Positions 50,994-60,329 are shown, numbered from the stretch's first letter. The stretch: DNA of 64,000 bases from Rhodospirillales bacterium (GCA_023898765.1 CP060238.1:1054001-1118000), one strand, 5' to 3'. Notes: a model not told the origin generated them from the letters alone. A program made the numbers and translations.

Positions 50994-52076
50994 ATGGCCG
51001 AAGGCGACGAAGACGACTCCCAGAAAACCGAGGACCCCACCCCGAAAAAGCTTGAGGAATCCCGAAAGAAGGGGCAGGTCGCGCTTTCCCGCGAGGTGAA
51101 TAACTGGGTGATGCTGCTGACCGGGACGGTCGTTCTTCTGGCGGTGGCGCCGTCCTTTTTTACCGCGATGACCTCTTATATGAGGAGCTATATCGAGCAG
51201 GCGCATTTAATGCCCGGCGCGCCCGGGGGCTTTGGCGTCATTCTGGAGGGCACTTTTTTCGAAGTCCTGAAAATGCTGCTTTTGCCGTTTCTTATCCTGA
51301 TGGCGGCGGCTTTTCTGGCGCCCTTTCTTCAGGTCGGTCCTCTTTTTTCTCCTGAAGCCGTTAAGCCGGATATCGGTAAAATTTCACCGATCCAGGGGTT
51401 TAAGCGTCTTTTTTCAAAGCGGTCTTTAATGGAGTTTTTCAAGGGGCTTTTGAAGCTCGGCATTATCGGCAGCGTAGGATTTATGCTGCTTTATCCTTTT
51501 TATGCGAGCGTCGATCACATGGTTGGCCTGCCCGTTCCGCTGATGATGGATGAGCTCAAGGGGCTTGTGTCGCGCCTGATGATCGGCATTCTCGTTGTTC
51601 TTCTGGTTGTGGCCGTGCTTGATTTGATTTTCCAGCGCAGCGAACATTACAAAAAAATGCGCATGAGCAAGCAGGAGCTTAAGGACGAATACAAGCAGAC
51701 GGAAGGGGACCCCATGGTCCGGGCGAAGCTGCGCCAGCTCCGGCAGGAAAAGGCGCGCGCGCGTATGATGCAGTCCGTTCCGGGGGCGGATGTCGTGATT
51801 ACCAACCCGACCCACTTTTCCGTCGCGCTCAAATACGATCCCGATGAAATGGATGCGCCGGTTCTGGTGGCCAAGGGGGTGGATGAAGTCGCGCTGCGCA
51901 TTCGGGAAATTGCCAAAGAGAACGATGTCATAATTGTTGAAAATCCGCCCCTTGCACGGGCTTTGTACAAAAACGTGGAGCTGGACCAGATGGTGCCGGC
52001 GCAACATTACAAGGCGGTGGCAGAAATTATTTCCTATGTGTTCCGTTTGAAAGGCAAGCTGCAGCCTTCCGGCTAA
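50994..52076 (+). CDS. flhB: FlhB, export specificity switch
   Basis: Export gate protein whose C-terminal domain cleaves itself to switch from rod/hook to filament export. The 360-residue protein has the N-terminal EDDSQKTEDPTPKKLEESRK, four membrane segments and the NPTH site in ITNPTHFSVALKY (about 265-277), followed by the standard cytoplasmic tail (VAEIISYVFRLKGKLQP). It ends the flgB-flhB run. FlhX, which lacks the NPTH site, is encoded 3 kb away on the other strand. Confidence 0.97.
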   Translation: MAEGDEDDSQKTEDPTPKKLEESRKKGQVALSREVNNWVMLLTGTVVLLAVAPSFFTAMTSYMRSYIEQAHLMPGAPGGFGVILEGTFFEVLKMLLLPFLILMAAAFLAPFLQVGPLFSPEAVKPDIGKISPIQGFKRLFSKRSLMEFFKGLLKLGIIGSVGFMLLYPFYASVDHMVGLPVPLMMDELKGLVSRLMIGILVVLLVVAVLDLIFQRSEHYKKMRMSKQELKDEYKQTEGDPMVRAKLRQLRQEKARARMMQSVPGADVVITNPTHFSVALKYDPDEMDAPVLVAKGVDEVALRIREIAKENDVIIVENPPLARALYKNVELDQMVPAQHYKAVAEIISYVFRLKGKLQPSG

Positions 52077-52183
52077 AATTCCGGCTGCCGTTTTGGGAGA
52101 TTGCAGGGGGTAATGAAATCAGGGGACGTTTTGCATGATCTTTCTGGCCAATTTGCCGGAATCTGTGTCATTCTGGCTTTGTC

Positions 52184-54685
52184 ATGAAGATCGACCACAC
52201 CGAATTTATTCTCAGGCAGGAAAAGGCCGAAACCGCCGGGCAAGCCGGCGGAGAAAAAACGTGCCGGAAGATATTCTTCTCTTTTGTCTTTTTCTTCCTG
52301 TATTTTGCAGGGTGCGTGGCGCTTGCGGTCATGCTCGAGGTGAGCAAATTCACCATGCTGGTTGCCGGTGTGGTCTTTGTGTTGGCGGCGCTGTTTGCTT
52401 TTCTGGTCCAGCGTTTTTTGCAGGGTTACAGCTCGCGGGAAAAGGAGTGGCATTTGCTGCGGGAAGTTCTGGAGGGAAGCCGGGGCGCGCGTTTGATTAC
52501 GGACGGGCTGGAGCAGAGCGTTTTTTTTAATCGGAAATTCGAGGCATTGTGCGGCGAACAGGCAAAAGAGGGGCTGGAAGCCCTGTCCGATCTTTTCTGC
52601 AACAATGAAGAGTCCCGGAACGCTTTTCATCTTTTGAAGGAGCAGGCCGGGCGCGGTCTGAGCGATTCGGCGGAGCTTTATACGGGCAGCGGGGGAAAAG
52701 GGCGCTGGTTCATGGTAACGGCCCGGCCTGTGACCGGCTTTACGGGCTATATTCACTGGCGCATCAATGAGATTACAGATCAGAGGGATCATGATTTCGC
52801 CATTCGCGAGGAACGCGAAAAGCTTATTGATTTTACGGACAATGCGCCGGTGGGCTTTTTCTCCGTGGATGAAAAGGGGCATTTTGTTTTTGTGAACGCC
52901 ACGCTGGCGCGCTGGCTCGGGAACGACATCCAGCAGCTTTTAAGCGACGGGCGGCTGCATACATATCTTGCCCAGCCGCCTCTTGACGGCGCGCCTTATG
53001 ATATCGTCGAAAAAGGCGGCGCGCGGCAGGTGGCTGAAATTATGATGAAAGGCCCCGGCGGAAAAACGTTTCTGGCCTCGGTCAACCAGGCGGTGGTGAG
53101 AGAAGAGGGCGGGCGCGTCCGGACAAGGGGCGTTGTACACGATCTGACAAGCGAGCGGGAAATGCGGCGCGCCTTGCAGGCTTCCGAAGATCGTTTCCAG
53201 CGTTTTTTCGAAGAAGCGCCGCTGGGGATTGCGTTGATCGATGCGGACGGCATGGTGCAGGATTGCAATCTGGCTTTGGCCAATGTCTTGGGCCGTCCGG
53301 TTAAAGCGCTGGAAAGCGTGGCGTTCAAGGACCTGATTTCGGTGGAAGACCAGGACGTTGTTCTGGGGGCGCTGAGAAAGATCGGGCAGGGGGAAAAAAT
53401 GCTCGCGCCGATGGAGATTACGTTGTCGGGGGAAAGAAATGTTTCTGTGCAAATGCATGCCAAAAAATTCAAGGGAAGCGACAGCACCGTTCTCCACTTT
53501 ATTGATTTAACGGATCAAAAAGCGCTTGAGGCGCAGTTCATCCAGTCGCAAAAAATGCAGGCTGTGGGGCAATTGGCGGGCGGCGTGGCGCATGATTTTA
53601 ACAATCTTTTGACCGCCATTATCGGGTTTTGCGATTTGCTTCTTTTGCGCCATAAACCGGGCGATCCTTCTTTCGGCGATATTATGCAGGTCAAGCAGAA
53701 TTCGAACCGGGCGGCGAATCTCGTGCGCCAGCTTCTGGCGTTTTCGCGCCAGCAAACCCTGCGGCCGCAGGTGCATGACGTCTCGGATATCCTGATAGAG
53801 GTTTCTCACCTGATCCGCCGTCTGATCGGCGCGAATATTGAACTGGATCTGGTGCACGGGCAGGACCTTGGCCTGATTAAGGTCGATCTGGGGCAAATGG
53901 AGCAGGTTCTTGTGAATCTGGCGGTGAATGCGCGGGATGCGATGGGGGAAGGCGGAAAGCTGACGATATCCTCTTCCAATTTTGAAACCGCCCGGGTCAT
54001 GAAACGCGGGGATGACCAGATGCCGCCCGGGCAGTGGGTCAGGATCGAGGTGCGCGATACGGGAACCGGGATATCAAAAGAAAATATTTCCCGTATTTTT
54101 GAACCCTTCTTCACCACGAAGGAGGTCGGGGAAGGGACGGGGCTGGGGCTGGCCACCGTTTACGGGATTGTCCGTCAGACCGGCGGCTATCTTCATGTGG
54201 AGAGCAAGGTCGGGGAAGGCACCGTTTTTTCCCTTTATTTCCCCCGTCTGTCTAAAAAGGAAGAGGAAGAGGCACACAGCGTCGTCAAAACGGAAGAGGA
54301 ATCCGAAGGGGATCTGACGGGAAGCGCGCGTATTTTACTCGTCGAAGACGAAGATGCGGTGCGGATGTTTTCCACCAGGGCGCTGGAGAACAAGGGATAC
54401 AAAATCCTGTCTGCGGAGCATGGGCGCGCGGCGCTGGATTTGATGGAGCAACAGGAAAACAAAACGGTCGATCTGTTGATTACCGACGTCATGATGCCGG
54501 ATATGGACGGGCCGACTCTGGCCGGCCATATGCGGGAAACCTCTCCCGACCTCAAAATCATCTTTATTTCCGGCTATACGGAAGACCGCCTCAAAGACCA
54601 TATGGGCAAGAATATTTATTTCCTGCCCAAACCCTTTACCCTCAAACAGCTCGCTGGCAAGGTCAAAGAAGCTTTGGGAGAATAA
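52184..54685 (+). CDS. cckA: CckA hybrid histidine kinase
   Basis: Cell-cycle kinase that, through ChpT, controls CtrA phosphorylation. The 833-residue protein has two membrane segments (about 30-50 and 56-77), two PAS-like domains (about 205-330 and 340-440), the HisKA helix with the phosphoacceptor in GGVAHDFNNLLTAIIGFCDL, the CckA-type NRAANLVRQLLAFSRQQTL, an HATPase with DTGTGI and GTGLGLATVYG and a C-terminal receiver with VTDVMMPDMDGP. Its start lacks a clear ribosome site, but no better in-frame start exists. Its presence next to flhB, with sciP and a CtrA-type flagellin promoter in the same island, ties flagellar timing to the cell cycle. Confidence 0.93.
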   Translation: MKIDHTEFILRQEKAETAGQAGGEKTCRKIFFSFVFFFLYFAGCVALAVMLEVSKFTMLVAGVVFVLAALFAFLVQRFLQGYSSREKEWHLLREVLEGSRGARLITDGLEQSVFFNRKFEALCGEQAKEGLEALSDLFCNNEESRNAFHLLKEQAGRGLSDSAELYTGSGGKGRWFMVTARPVTGFTGYIHWRINEITDQRDHDFAIREEREKLIDFTDNAPVGFFSVDEKGHFVFVNATLARWLGNDIQQLLSDGRLHTYLAQPPLDGAPYDIVEKGGARQVAEIMMKGPGGKTFLASVNQAVVREEGGRVRTRGVVHDLTSEREMRRALQASEDRFQRFFEEAPLGIALIDADGMVQDCNLALANVLGRPVKALESVAFKDLISVEDQDVVLGALRKIGQGEKMLAPMEITLSGERNVSVQMHAKKFKGSDSTVLHFIDLTDQKALEAQFIQSQKMQAVGQLAGGVAHDFNNLLTAIIGFCDLLLLRHKPGDPSFGDIMQVKQNSNRAANLVRQLLAFSRQQTLRPQVHDVSDILIEVSHLIRRLIGANIELDLVHGQDLGLIKVDLGQMEQVLVNLAVNARDAMGEGGKLTISSSNFETARVMKRGDDQMPPGQWVRIEVRDTGTGISKENISRIFEPFFTTKEVGEGTGLGLATVYGIVRQTGGYLHVESKVGEGTVFSLYFPRLSKKEEEEAHSVVKTEEESEGDLTGSARILLVEDEDAVRMFSTRALENKGYKILSAEHGRAALDLMEQQENKTVDLLITDVMMPDMDGPTLAGHMRETSPDLKIIFISGYTEDRLKDHMGKNIYFLPKPFTLKQLAGKVKEALGE

Positions 54686-54698
54686 TCCCTGAAAAAAT

Positions 54699-54713
54699 GT
54701 TCTTTTTTTGTTC
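54699..54713 (+). promoter_or_regulatory. LexA (SOS) box of recA
   Basis: GTTC-N7-GTTC, with seven T in the spacer, is the alphaproteobacterial LexA operator. It lies 116 nt before the recA ATG and 14 nt past cckA. A near-miss inverted copy (GAACAAAACGGGTAC at 54732-54746) is downstream. Confidence 0.85.
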
Positions 54714-54828
54714 TTTTCCCTTTACATGTAGAACAAAACGGGTACATTGAAGGCAGGATCGTTGTGCGTAAAGCGTTTTAGGACTTTGCGCGAAACTGCA
54801 CTTTATGCCAGAAAGAAGGGGAATTCCA

Positions 54829-55971
54829 ATGAGCGTGACACCATTTAAAAAGGACGAGGCTATGAATAAAAATCCTGAGGAAAAACAAAAAGCGCTTGAG
54901 GCGGCTTTGGGACAGATCGAAAGGGCTTTTGGCAAGGGCTCTGTAATGAAGCTGAACGCCGACCACAATCCCATGGAGGTGGAAACGATTTCAACGGGGT
55001 CTTTGGGGCTTGATATTGCGCTGGGGATTGGCGGCGTGCCACGGGGGCGCGTGGTTGAAATTTACGGGCCGGAAAGTTCCGGCAAGACGACGCTGGCGCT
55101 TCATGTGATTGCCGAAGCGCAAAAAGCGGGGGGAACCTGCGCGATTGTCGATGCGGAGCATGCGCTGGACCCGTCTTACGCCAAAAAGCTGGGCGTGGAT
55201 GTCGATAATCTTCTGATCTCCCAGCCGGATGCGGGGGAGCAGGCATTGGAAATCGCCGATACGCTTGTAAGGTCCGGCGCGCTGGATGTGCTGGTGGTTG
55301 ATTCCGTGGCGGCGCTGGTGCCGCGCAGCGAACTGGAAGGCGAAATGGGCGATACGCATGTGGGGCTTCAGGCCAGGCTGATGTCCCAGGCTTTGCGAAA
55401 ATTGACGGGCTCCATTTCACGTTCGGGGACGGTGGTGATTTTCATCAACCAGATTCGCATGAAAATCGGGGTGATGTTTGGGTCGCCCGAAACCACGACA
55501 GGGGGAAATGCCCTGAAATTCTATTCTTCCGTCCGGCTTGATATTCGCCGGATCGGGGCGATCAAGGACCGGGAGGAGATCGTTGGAAACCAGACCCGCG
55601 TGAAAGTGGTCAAAAATAAAATGGCGCCGCCGTTCCGCAAGGTAGAGTTCGATATCATGTACGGGGAAGGCATTTCCAAGACCGGGGAAATTCTGGATCT
55701 GGGGGTTCAGGCGGGAATTGTTGAAAAATCCGGGGCATGGTTTTCGGCGGAAGGGGAGCGGATAGGTCAGGGGCGCGAAAACGCCAAGAAATATCTGCTG
55801 GAACATCCGGATATGATGGCGGCGCTGGAGAAAAAAATCCGCGAAAATGCGGGGCTTGTTTCCGAAGCCATGCTGACGGGGGCGGATTTGGAGGAAGAGG
55901 GAATAGGAGACAGCTTTGAAGACACGGAAGAAACAGGCACAGCCCGGCCAAAAACCAAAAAAGCGGGGTAG
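54829..55971 (+). CDS. recA: RecA recombinase
   Basis: DNA recombinase and SOS coprotease. From ATG 54829, preceded by GAAGGGGAATTCC, it has 380 residues. The Walker A is GPESSGKTTLALH and the DNA-binding loop L2 contains MFGSPETTTGGNALKFYSS. The C-terminal ~40 residues are Glu/Thr-rich, as usual. The ORF continues upstream to 54805, but that start lacks a ribosome site. Its LexA box lies upstream; a small unknown gene follows. Confidence 0.97.
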   Translation: MSVTPFKKDEAMNKNPEEKQKALEAALGQIERAFGKGSVMKLNADHNPMEVETISTGSLGLDIALGIGGVPRGRVVEIYGPESSGKTTLALHVIAEAQKAGGTCAIVDAEHALDPSYAKKLGVDVDNLLISQPDAGEQALEIADTLVRSGALDVLVVDSVAALVPRSELEGEMGDTHVGLQARLMSQALRKLTGSISRSGTVVIFINQIRMKIGVMFGSPETTTGGNALKFYSSVRLDIRRIGAIKDREEIVGNQTRVKVVKNKMAPPFRKVEFDIMYGEGISKTGEILDLGVQAGIVEKSGAWFSAEGERIGQGRENAKKYLLEHPDMMAALEKKIRENAGLVSEAMLTGADLEEEGIGDSFEDTEETGTARPKTKKAG

Positions 55972-55975
55972 GATT

Positions 55976-56212
55976 ATGGATGCAGCTTGGCGCGTGACGG
56001 AACAGGTCGTTAAAATCAGAAGCGAGGAAGTTGTTTCTGAAAAAGATACGGGGTTTAGAAGCCTCGAGCAGAGCGCGTGCGATCGTTATTGTAAAGATAA
56101 AGTAAAGGGGTTTGATTATCACGATTATAACGACCGACATGACTATTGGTGGGGTCGTAATGATGACGAAAACGAGGTGCGCCAGTTTTTTATGAAAGGG
56201 GCCGAAGCCTGA
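55976..56212 (+). CDS. Small hypothetical protein after recA
   Basis: 78 residues from ATG 55976, 4 nt after recA, with GTAGGATT as a ribosome site. It is rich in Asp, Arg, Tyr and Trp in the second half (YHDYNDRHDYWWGRNDDENE), with no known motif. Some longer readings start inside recA and are rejected. It could be co-transcribed with recA under LexA control; its function is unknown. Confidence 0.45.
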   Translation: MDAAWRVTEQVVKIRSEEVVSEKDTGFRSLEQSACDRYCKDKVKGFDYHDYNDRHDYWWGRNDDENEVRQFFMKGAEA

Positions 56213-56261
56213 TTTTGTTTTTCCATCCCTGCGCAGACGGGGAGCCGGATGCAAATAAGTT

Positions 56262-56756
56262 CTAGCCTTTTTCGCGCAGAAGGCGTTGTTTCTGGCGGCC
56301 CCAGTCTCTTGATTTCACGTCTTCGCGCTTGTCGTGGGATTTCTTTCCCTTGGCCAGGGCGATTTCGAGTTTGGCCAGTCCTTTGGCGTTGAAATAAAGT
56401 TTGACGGGGACGATCGTGTAGCCTTCGCGCTGCACGGAGCCCATCAGTTTTTTAATCTCGCGGGTTTTGAGAAGAAGCTGGCGCGCCCGGCGCGGCTCAT
56501 GTTGCAAATGCGGGCCTGCCTGCGAATATTCCGGGATATGGGCGTTGAGCAGGAAAAGGTCTTCGCCTTTGGGTCCGATGTGGCATTCATTCAGGCTGCA
56601 CTGCCCGTGCCGGAGGGATTTCACTTCCGTTCCCGTGAGTACCAGTCCGGCTTCGAATTTGTCTTCCAGCGTGTAATCGAACCGTGCCCGGCGGTTATGG
56701 GCGACAGTCTGGTTTGTCGAAATCAGCCCCGATTTTCTTTTCTTTTTCTTGACCAT
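56262..56756 (-). CDS. smpB: SmpB, tmRNA-binding protein
   Basis: Partner of tmRNA in ribosome rescue. The 164-residue protein has the OB-fold with TVAHNRRARFDYTLEDKFEA (about 18-37), GTEVKSLRHGQCSLNECHIG and the C-terminal basic tail (SHDKREDVKSRDWGRQKQRL). The tmRNA gene is not in the window. It runs toward recA, and its upstream gap begins with a 26-bp palindrome. Confidence 0.95.
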   Translation of the reverse strand: MVKKKKRKSGLISTNQTVAHNRRARFDYTLEDKFEAGLVLTGTEVKSLRHGQCSLNECHIGPKGEDLFLLNAHIPEYSQAGPHLQHEPRRARQLLLKTREIKKLMGSVQREGYTIVPVKLYFNAKGLAKLEIALAKGKKSHDKREDVKSRDWGRQKQRLLREKG

Positions 56757-56801
56757 AGCGCGTTTTCTTTACCATGAAGTGGCGGCAATCCGAAGCCCTT
56801 T

Positions 56802-56827
56802 ATTTTACATAATGCATTATGTAAAAT
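56802..56827. repeat. 26-bp perfect palindrome upstream of smpB
   Basis: ATTTTACATAATG (56802-56814) is followed directly by its exact reverse complement. The half TTATGTAAAAT differs at one base from the XerD half-site TTATGTTAAAT of E. coli dif, but here the arms are separated by four bases rather than six. It sits 46 nt upstream of the smpB start, so an operator is another reading. Confidence 0.6.
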
Positions 56828-56887
56828 CTGGCTGCGTTGCAGGGGAAAGGGGCAGGGTTCTTGCCGCCCCTCAAATTTTTCCACCTT

Positions 56888-57051
56888 TTTCCCTCTCCCT
56901 TAGAGCATTGTGGGTTTAGGTTGGTTCCATCCTGTCATTTCCGAGCGCAGCGAAGAATCTCCGGAAAAGTTTGGGATCCTTCGCCTTCGGCTCAGGATGA
57001 CAAAACGGGTCGTGACTCAATCTAAACGATGAACGCTCTAAAGGGAGAGGG
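56888..57051. repeat. MITE-like repeat with terminal inverted repeats
   Basis: The ends are inverted copies of each other. About 33 nt at the left (opening CCCTCTCCCTTAGAGCATTG) match the reverse complement of the right end (AACGCTCTAAAGGGAGAGGG) at about 80 % by eye. Inside is a typical module with GAGCGCAGCGAAGAATCTCC and its reverse-complementary partner GGATCCTTCGCCTTCGGCTC. No coding capacity and no target duplication is obvious. It lies in the 590-nt gap between smpB and dapA. Confidence 0.6.
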
Positions 57052-57109
57052 CAACGAAGCCCCGGCTGAGTGGGAGAGGGTGTAAAATACTTCTGCCCTC
57101 CTCTCCCCG

Positions 57110-57295
57110 CTCCAGCCAAGGCTTACCCCGGATCAAGTCCGGAGTTTGCCAGGCTTGTGCATCCATCTCCCCGGCGGGGAGAGAGAAATGGAGGGGTGGT
57201 AAGGGGGCAGGTAAATTCAACGTTATGAAGATCCTTCGACTGCGCGCGCCAAAGTGCGCTGCGCTCAGGATGACATCTGTGGCAGGATTGCTATA
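57110..57295. repeat. Further dispersed repeats upstream of dapA
   Basis: A module around CCCGGATCAAGTCCGGAG (57127-57144) and another around 57224-57290 (GATCCTTCGACTGCGCG, then CTGCGCTCAGGATGACAT) fill the rest of the gap. Together with the MITE-like element they leave no room for a gene between smpB and dapA. Confidence 0.55.
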
Positions 57296-57348
57296 ACTAA
57301 CCCATGAGAGCTGTAAATAACCCGGCTAAAAATCACAGTCCAGACGGC

Positions 57349-58260
57349 TTACAGCGCGCGGGCCAGCGGGGCGGGCAGCAATCCCGCATGCGCCAGCGCC
57401 TTGTCAACCACGGCGCGGCAGGAGGCGCTGGCAGGCAGGAGCGGCAGGCGCACTTCATCGCTGCACAGGCCAAGGGCGCTTGCGGCATATTTTACCGGCG
57501 CAGGCGAGCTTTCCACGAACATGGCTTTATGAAGGGGCGCAAGGGTATCCCGGCATCTTTCCATTTCTTCTATGTTTCCTTCCCGCCACGCCTTGTGCAT
57601 TCGGGCGCATAAGGAAGGGGCGACGTTGGCGCTGACGGAAATGCAGCCGTGACCGCCCTGTGCGAGAAAGGCGGTTGCGGTGGCGTCTTCGCCGGAGAGC
57701 TGGCAGAAATCGTTTCCAACTTTGTTGCGCAGTTCCAGTGGCCGGGCCAGGTCGGCGGTGGCGTCCTTGACTCCGATGATACGGGGCAGCTCGGCCAGAC
57801 GCGCCATGGTTTCAATGCTCATATCCACAACGCTGCGTCCCGGAATATTGTAAATAATGACGGGGATATCCACCTGGTCGTTCAGCGCTTTGTAATGTGC
57901 GTAAAGCCCGTCTTGTGTGGGCTTGTTGTAATAGGGCGTCACCACAAGGGCGGCATCCGCGCCGGAGTCCTTTGCTTCCTGCGTAAGGTCGAGGGCCTCG
58001 TGCGTATTGTTGGAGCCGGTCCCGGCAATGACGGGCACGCGTCCGGCCGTGATCTCGATACAGCGATTGATAACGGCCTTGTGCTCGTCATGGGACAGGG
58101 TCGGGGATTCCCCGGTTGTGCCGCAGGGGACAAGCCCGTCGGATCCTTGTTCGATTTGCCATTCAACGAAGGACTCGAATTTTTTCCAGTCGATTTCATT
58201 GTTTTTGAAGGGCGTTATTAACGCTGTAATGGAGCCTTTAAACATTTTTTTATCGTCCAT
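57349..58260 (-). CDS. dapA: DapA, 4-hydroxy-tetrahydrodipicolinate synthase
   Basis: First committed enzyme of lysine and meso-diaminopimelate synthesis: condenses pyruvate and aspartate semialdehyde. The 303-residue protein has the catalytic Lys in PRIIGVKDATADLARPLEL (about 153-171), the Tyr in VIIYNIPGRSVVDM and the substrate loop GTTGESPTLSHDEH (about 46-59). It runs away from slt, with an 83-nt divergent gap. Confidence 0.95.
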   Translation of the reverse strand: MDDKKMFKGSITALITPFKNNEIDWKKFESFVEWQIEQGSDGLVPCGTTGESPTLSHDEHKAVINRCIEITAGRVPVIAGTGSNNTHEALDLTQEAKDSGADAALVVTPYYNKPTQDGLYAHYKALNDQVDIPVIIYNIPGRSVVDMSIETMARLAELPRIIGVKDATADLARPLELRNKVGNDFCQLSGEDATATAFLAQGGHGCISVSANVAPSLCARMHKAWREGNIEEMERCRDTLAPLHKAMFVESSPAPVKYAASALGLCSDEVRLPLLPASASCRAVVDKALAHAGLLPAPLARAL

Positions 58261-58343
58261 CTCTCTTTAAGTCTGTACTATTGTCTACGAACCAAGAACT
58301 TACAGTTTTACGAAAACGCTTGCAAGGGCGGGGTTGGGTCGGG

Positions 58344-60230
58344 ATGATGCGTGCTTCTTTCATATTTCTTTTTATTCTTTTAAGCGCGATTTCCTTTTTC
58401 GCGCCGCCTGCGCAAGCGGCCAACGTCGTTTCGGGCAACGATCCTCTGGAACGGGATATCCTTCGGTGGATGCGTTATCAGGAAGGCGCGCCGGGCAGCC
58501 GGTTTGAAGATATTGCGGCCTTTATGTCTTCCCATCCCGACTGGCCGGGCCTGAACCGTTTGAGAGCGGAAGCGGAAAAGGCAATGCCGGAAGGCTACGC
58601 GCCCCAGAAAGTGATCGACTGGTTTCAGGAAAACCAGCCGGTGACGCCGGGGGGAATGGATATTTATGTGAAGGCGTTGATGCGCGTCGGGCGCAGCGGC
58701 GAGGCGCGCGATATTTTACGGTCCTGGTGGAAGGGCGCTTCCATGACGCGGGATCAGCAGAAAACATTTTTCAGGGCATACGGCGCTTATTTTGACCGGG
58801 CGTCCCATTTAGAGCGTTTGAATATGCTTCTTTATCGCGGGGAATATTCGAATGCGCGCGCTATAGCGGCGGTGCTTGGAAAGGGGTATCCGGCCCTGAG
58901 CGAGGCGCGCATTGCGCTGGCAGAAGGGCGGGGGGACGTGAACGCCGTGCTCGATGCCGTTCCTTCGAATTTGCGCAACGATGAAGGGCTTCTTTATGAG
59001 CGTTTGAGGTGGCGCCGCCGGCATGATCTGGACGAAGGGGCCATTGAAATTTTAAAGAAGGCCCCGGGTGCCGGGCAGATGTATCAGCCGGATGCCTGGT
59101 GGGCGGAGCGGCACATTCTTGTCCGCCGCCTTATCGAGAAAAAACAATATAAAAGGGCTTATGATCTGGCGCGCTCGCACAGGCAAAAGGAAGGGTTTCC
59201 TTTCGCGCAGGCGGAGTGGGTGTCCGGCTGGCTGGCGCTGGAATTTGTTAATAAGCCGTGGAAAGCCTTCGAGCATTTTGAACGGCTGTATAACAATGTC
59301 GAAACGCCGATCAGCAAGGCGCGCGGGGCGTACTGGGCCGGGCGCGCGAGCGCGGCGCTGGGGCATCCCGAGATTGCCAGGAAGTGGTACGAGCAGGCGG
59401 CGGCTCATCCGACCGTTTTCTACGGACAGCTGGCCCGGTCGGAAATCGGGGCGCGGCCATCGCTTCCTACGCTGGTTTCCGTGCAGGCTCCCGGGGAAAA
59501 TTTTAAACATCAGGATATGGTAAGGGCGGCCCGCTGGTTGACGAAGGCCGGATTGCGTTCTGAAGCCGCGTCTTTTCTTTTGAAGATGGGAAAGCTCTCT
59601 CAAAATCAGTCGGACTATGCCTATGCGGCAAAACTGGCGGCAGATCTCGGGCAGCCTCATATTGCCATCAAAATTGCACAGGACGCGCAGAAAAACGGCT
59701 TTTATCTGCCGCGCGAGGCCTACCCTTCCGTGACCTCTCATTTGCGTAAAGTTGGAAATGTGGAATGGGCTTTGGTCCATGCGCTGATTCGTCAGGAAAG
59801 CCGTTTTGATGAGCGTGCCGCCAGCCCCGCCGGCGCGTTGGGGTTGATGCAGCTTATGCCTGCGACAGCCAAAGAGGTTGCCCGCAAAAGCGGTGCGGCG
59901 CACCAGACAGGCTGGTTGACGTCCCGTCCTTCCCATAATATAAATTTAGGGACAGGTTATTTAGGCCAAATGCTGGATCGCTTTGACGGGAATTATGCCT
60001 TGGCTGTAGCGGCCTATAATGCCGGTCCGAACCGCGTGGCGCGCTGGATCGAGACTTTTGGAGATCCGCGAAAGGGGGACATAAGCATGATAGAGTGGAT
60101 TGAACGGATTCCGGTTTATGAAACGCGCAACTATGTCCAGCGGGTTCTTGAAGGGGTCTATGTGTACCGCCTGCATTTGAAAAACATTCAAAAGGAGCCC
60201 AGAGCGCCGATACATATTGCGATGCAGTAA
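58344..60230 (+). CDS. slt: Slt-type lytic transglycosylase
   Basis: Periplasmic enzyme that cleaves peptidoglycan strands. From ATG 58344 the 628-residue protein has a signal peptide (IFLFILLSAISFFAPPAQA), a long helical superhelix (about 60-460), then the SLT domain with catalytic Glu in RQESRFDERAASPAGALGLM and the AAYNAGPNR motif. The in-frame TTG at 58281 would remove the signal character, so it is rejected. Its place opposite dapA is common; it could serve general cell-wall turnover or rod insertion, since FlgJ here lacks a muramidase, but nothing proves the latter. Confidence 0.92.
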   Translation: MMRASFIFLFILLSAISFFAPPAQAANVVSGNDPLERDILRWMRYQEGAPGSRFEDIAAFMSSHPDWPGLNRLRAEAEKAMPEGYAPQKVIDWFQENQPVTPGGMDIYVKALMRVGRSGEARDILRSWWKGASMTRDQQKTFFRAYGAYFDRASHLERLNMLLYRGEYSNARAIAAVLGKGYPALSEARIALAEGRGDVNAVLDAVPSNLRNDEGLLYERLRWRRRHDLDEGAIEILKKAPGAGQMYQPDAWWAERHILVRRLIEKKQYKRAYDLARSHRQKEGFPFAQAEWVSGWLALEFVNKPWKAFEHFERLYNNVETPISKARGAYWAGRASAALGHPEIARKWYEQAAAHPTVFYGQLARSEIGARPSLPTLVSVQAPGENFKHQDMVRAARWLTKAGLRSEAASFLLKMGKLSQNQSDYAYAAKLAADLGQPHIAIKIAQDAQKNGFYLPREAYPSVTSHLRKVGNVEWALVHALIRQESRFDERAASPAGALGLMQLMPATAKEVARKSGAAHQTGWLTSRPSHNINLGTGYLGQMLDRFDGNYALAVAAYNAGPNRVARWIETFGDPRKGDISMIEWIERIPVYETRNYVQRVLEGVYVYRLHLKNIQKEPRAPIHIAMQ

Positions 60231-60329
60231 AATTTTTGTTTTGGATTGCAAAATGCAATTTTTCTTAAAAAGAGAAAAAGGAATATTCTTTAAAGGATTG
60301 TTTTTCAAATGGTTAGCAGACGTTTTGTG

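Noticed and set aside
54732..54746. Second LexA box near recA
   Set aside because: GAACAAAACGGGTAC needs one change to fit the inverted GAAC-N7-GAAC; one mismatch in four conserved bases is too weak to call.
59052..59936. 294-codon minus-strand frame
   Set aside because: Antisense shadow of the slt gene, Arg/Pro-rich with no domain.
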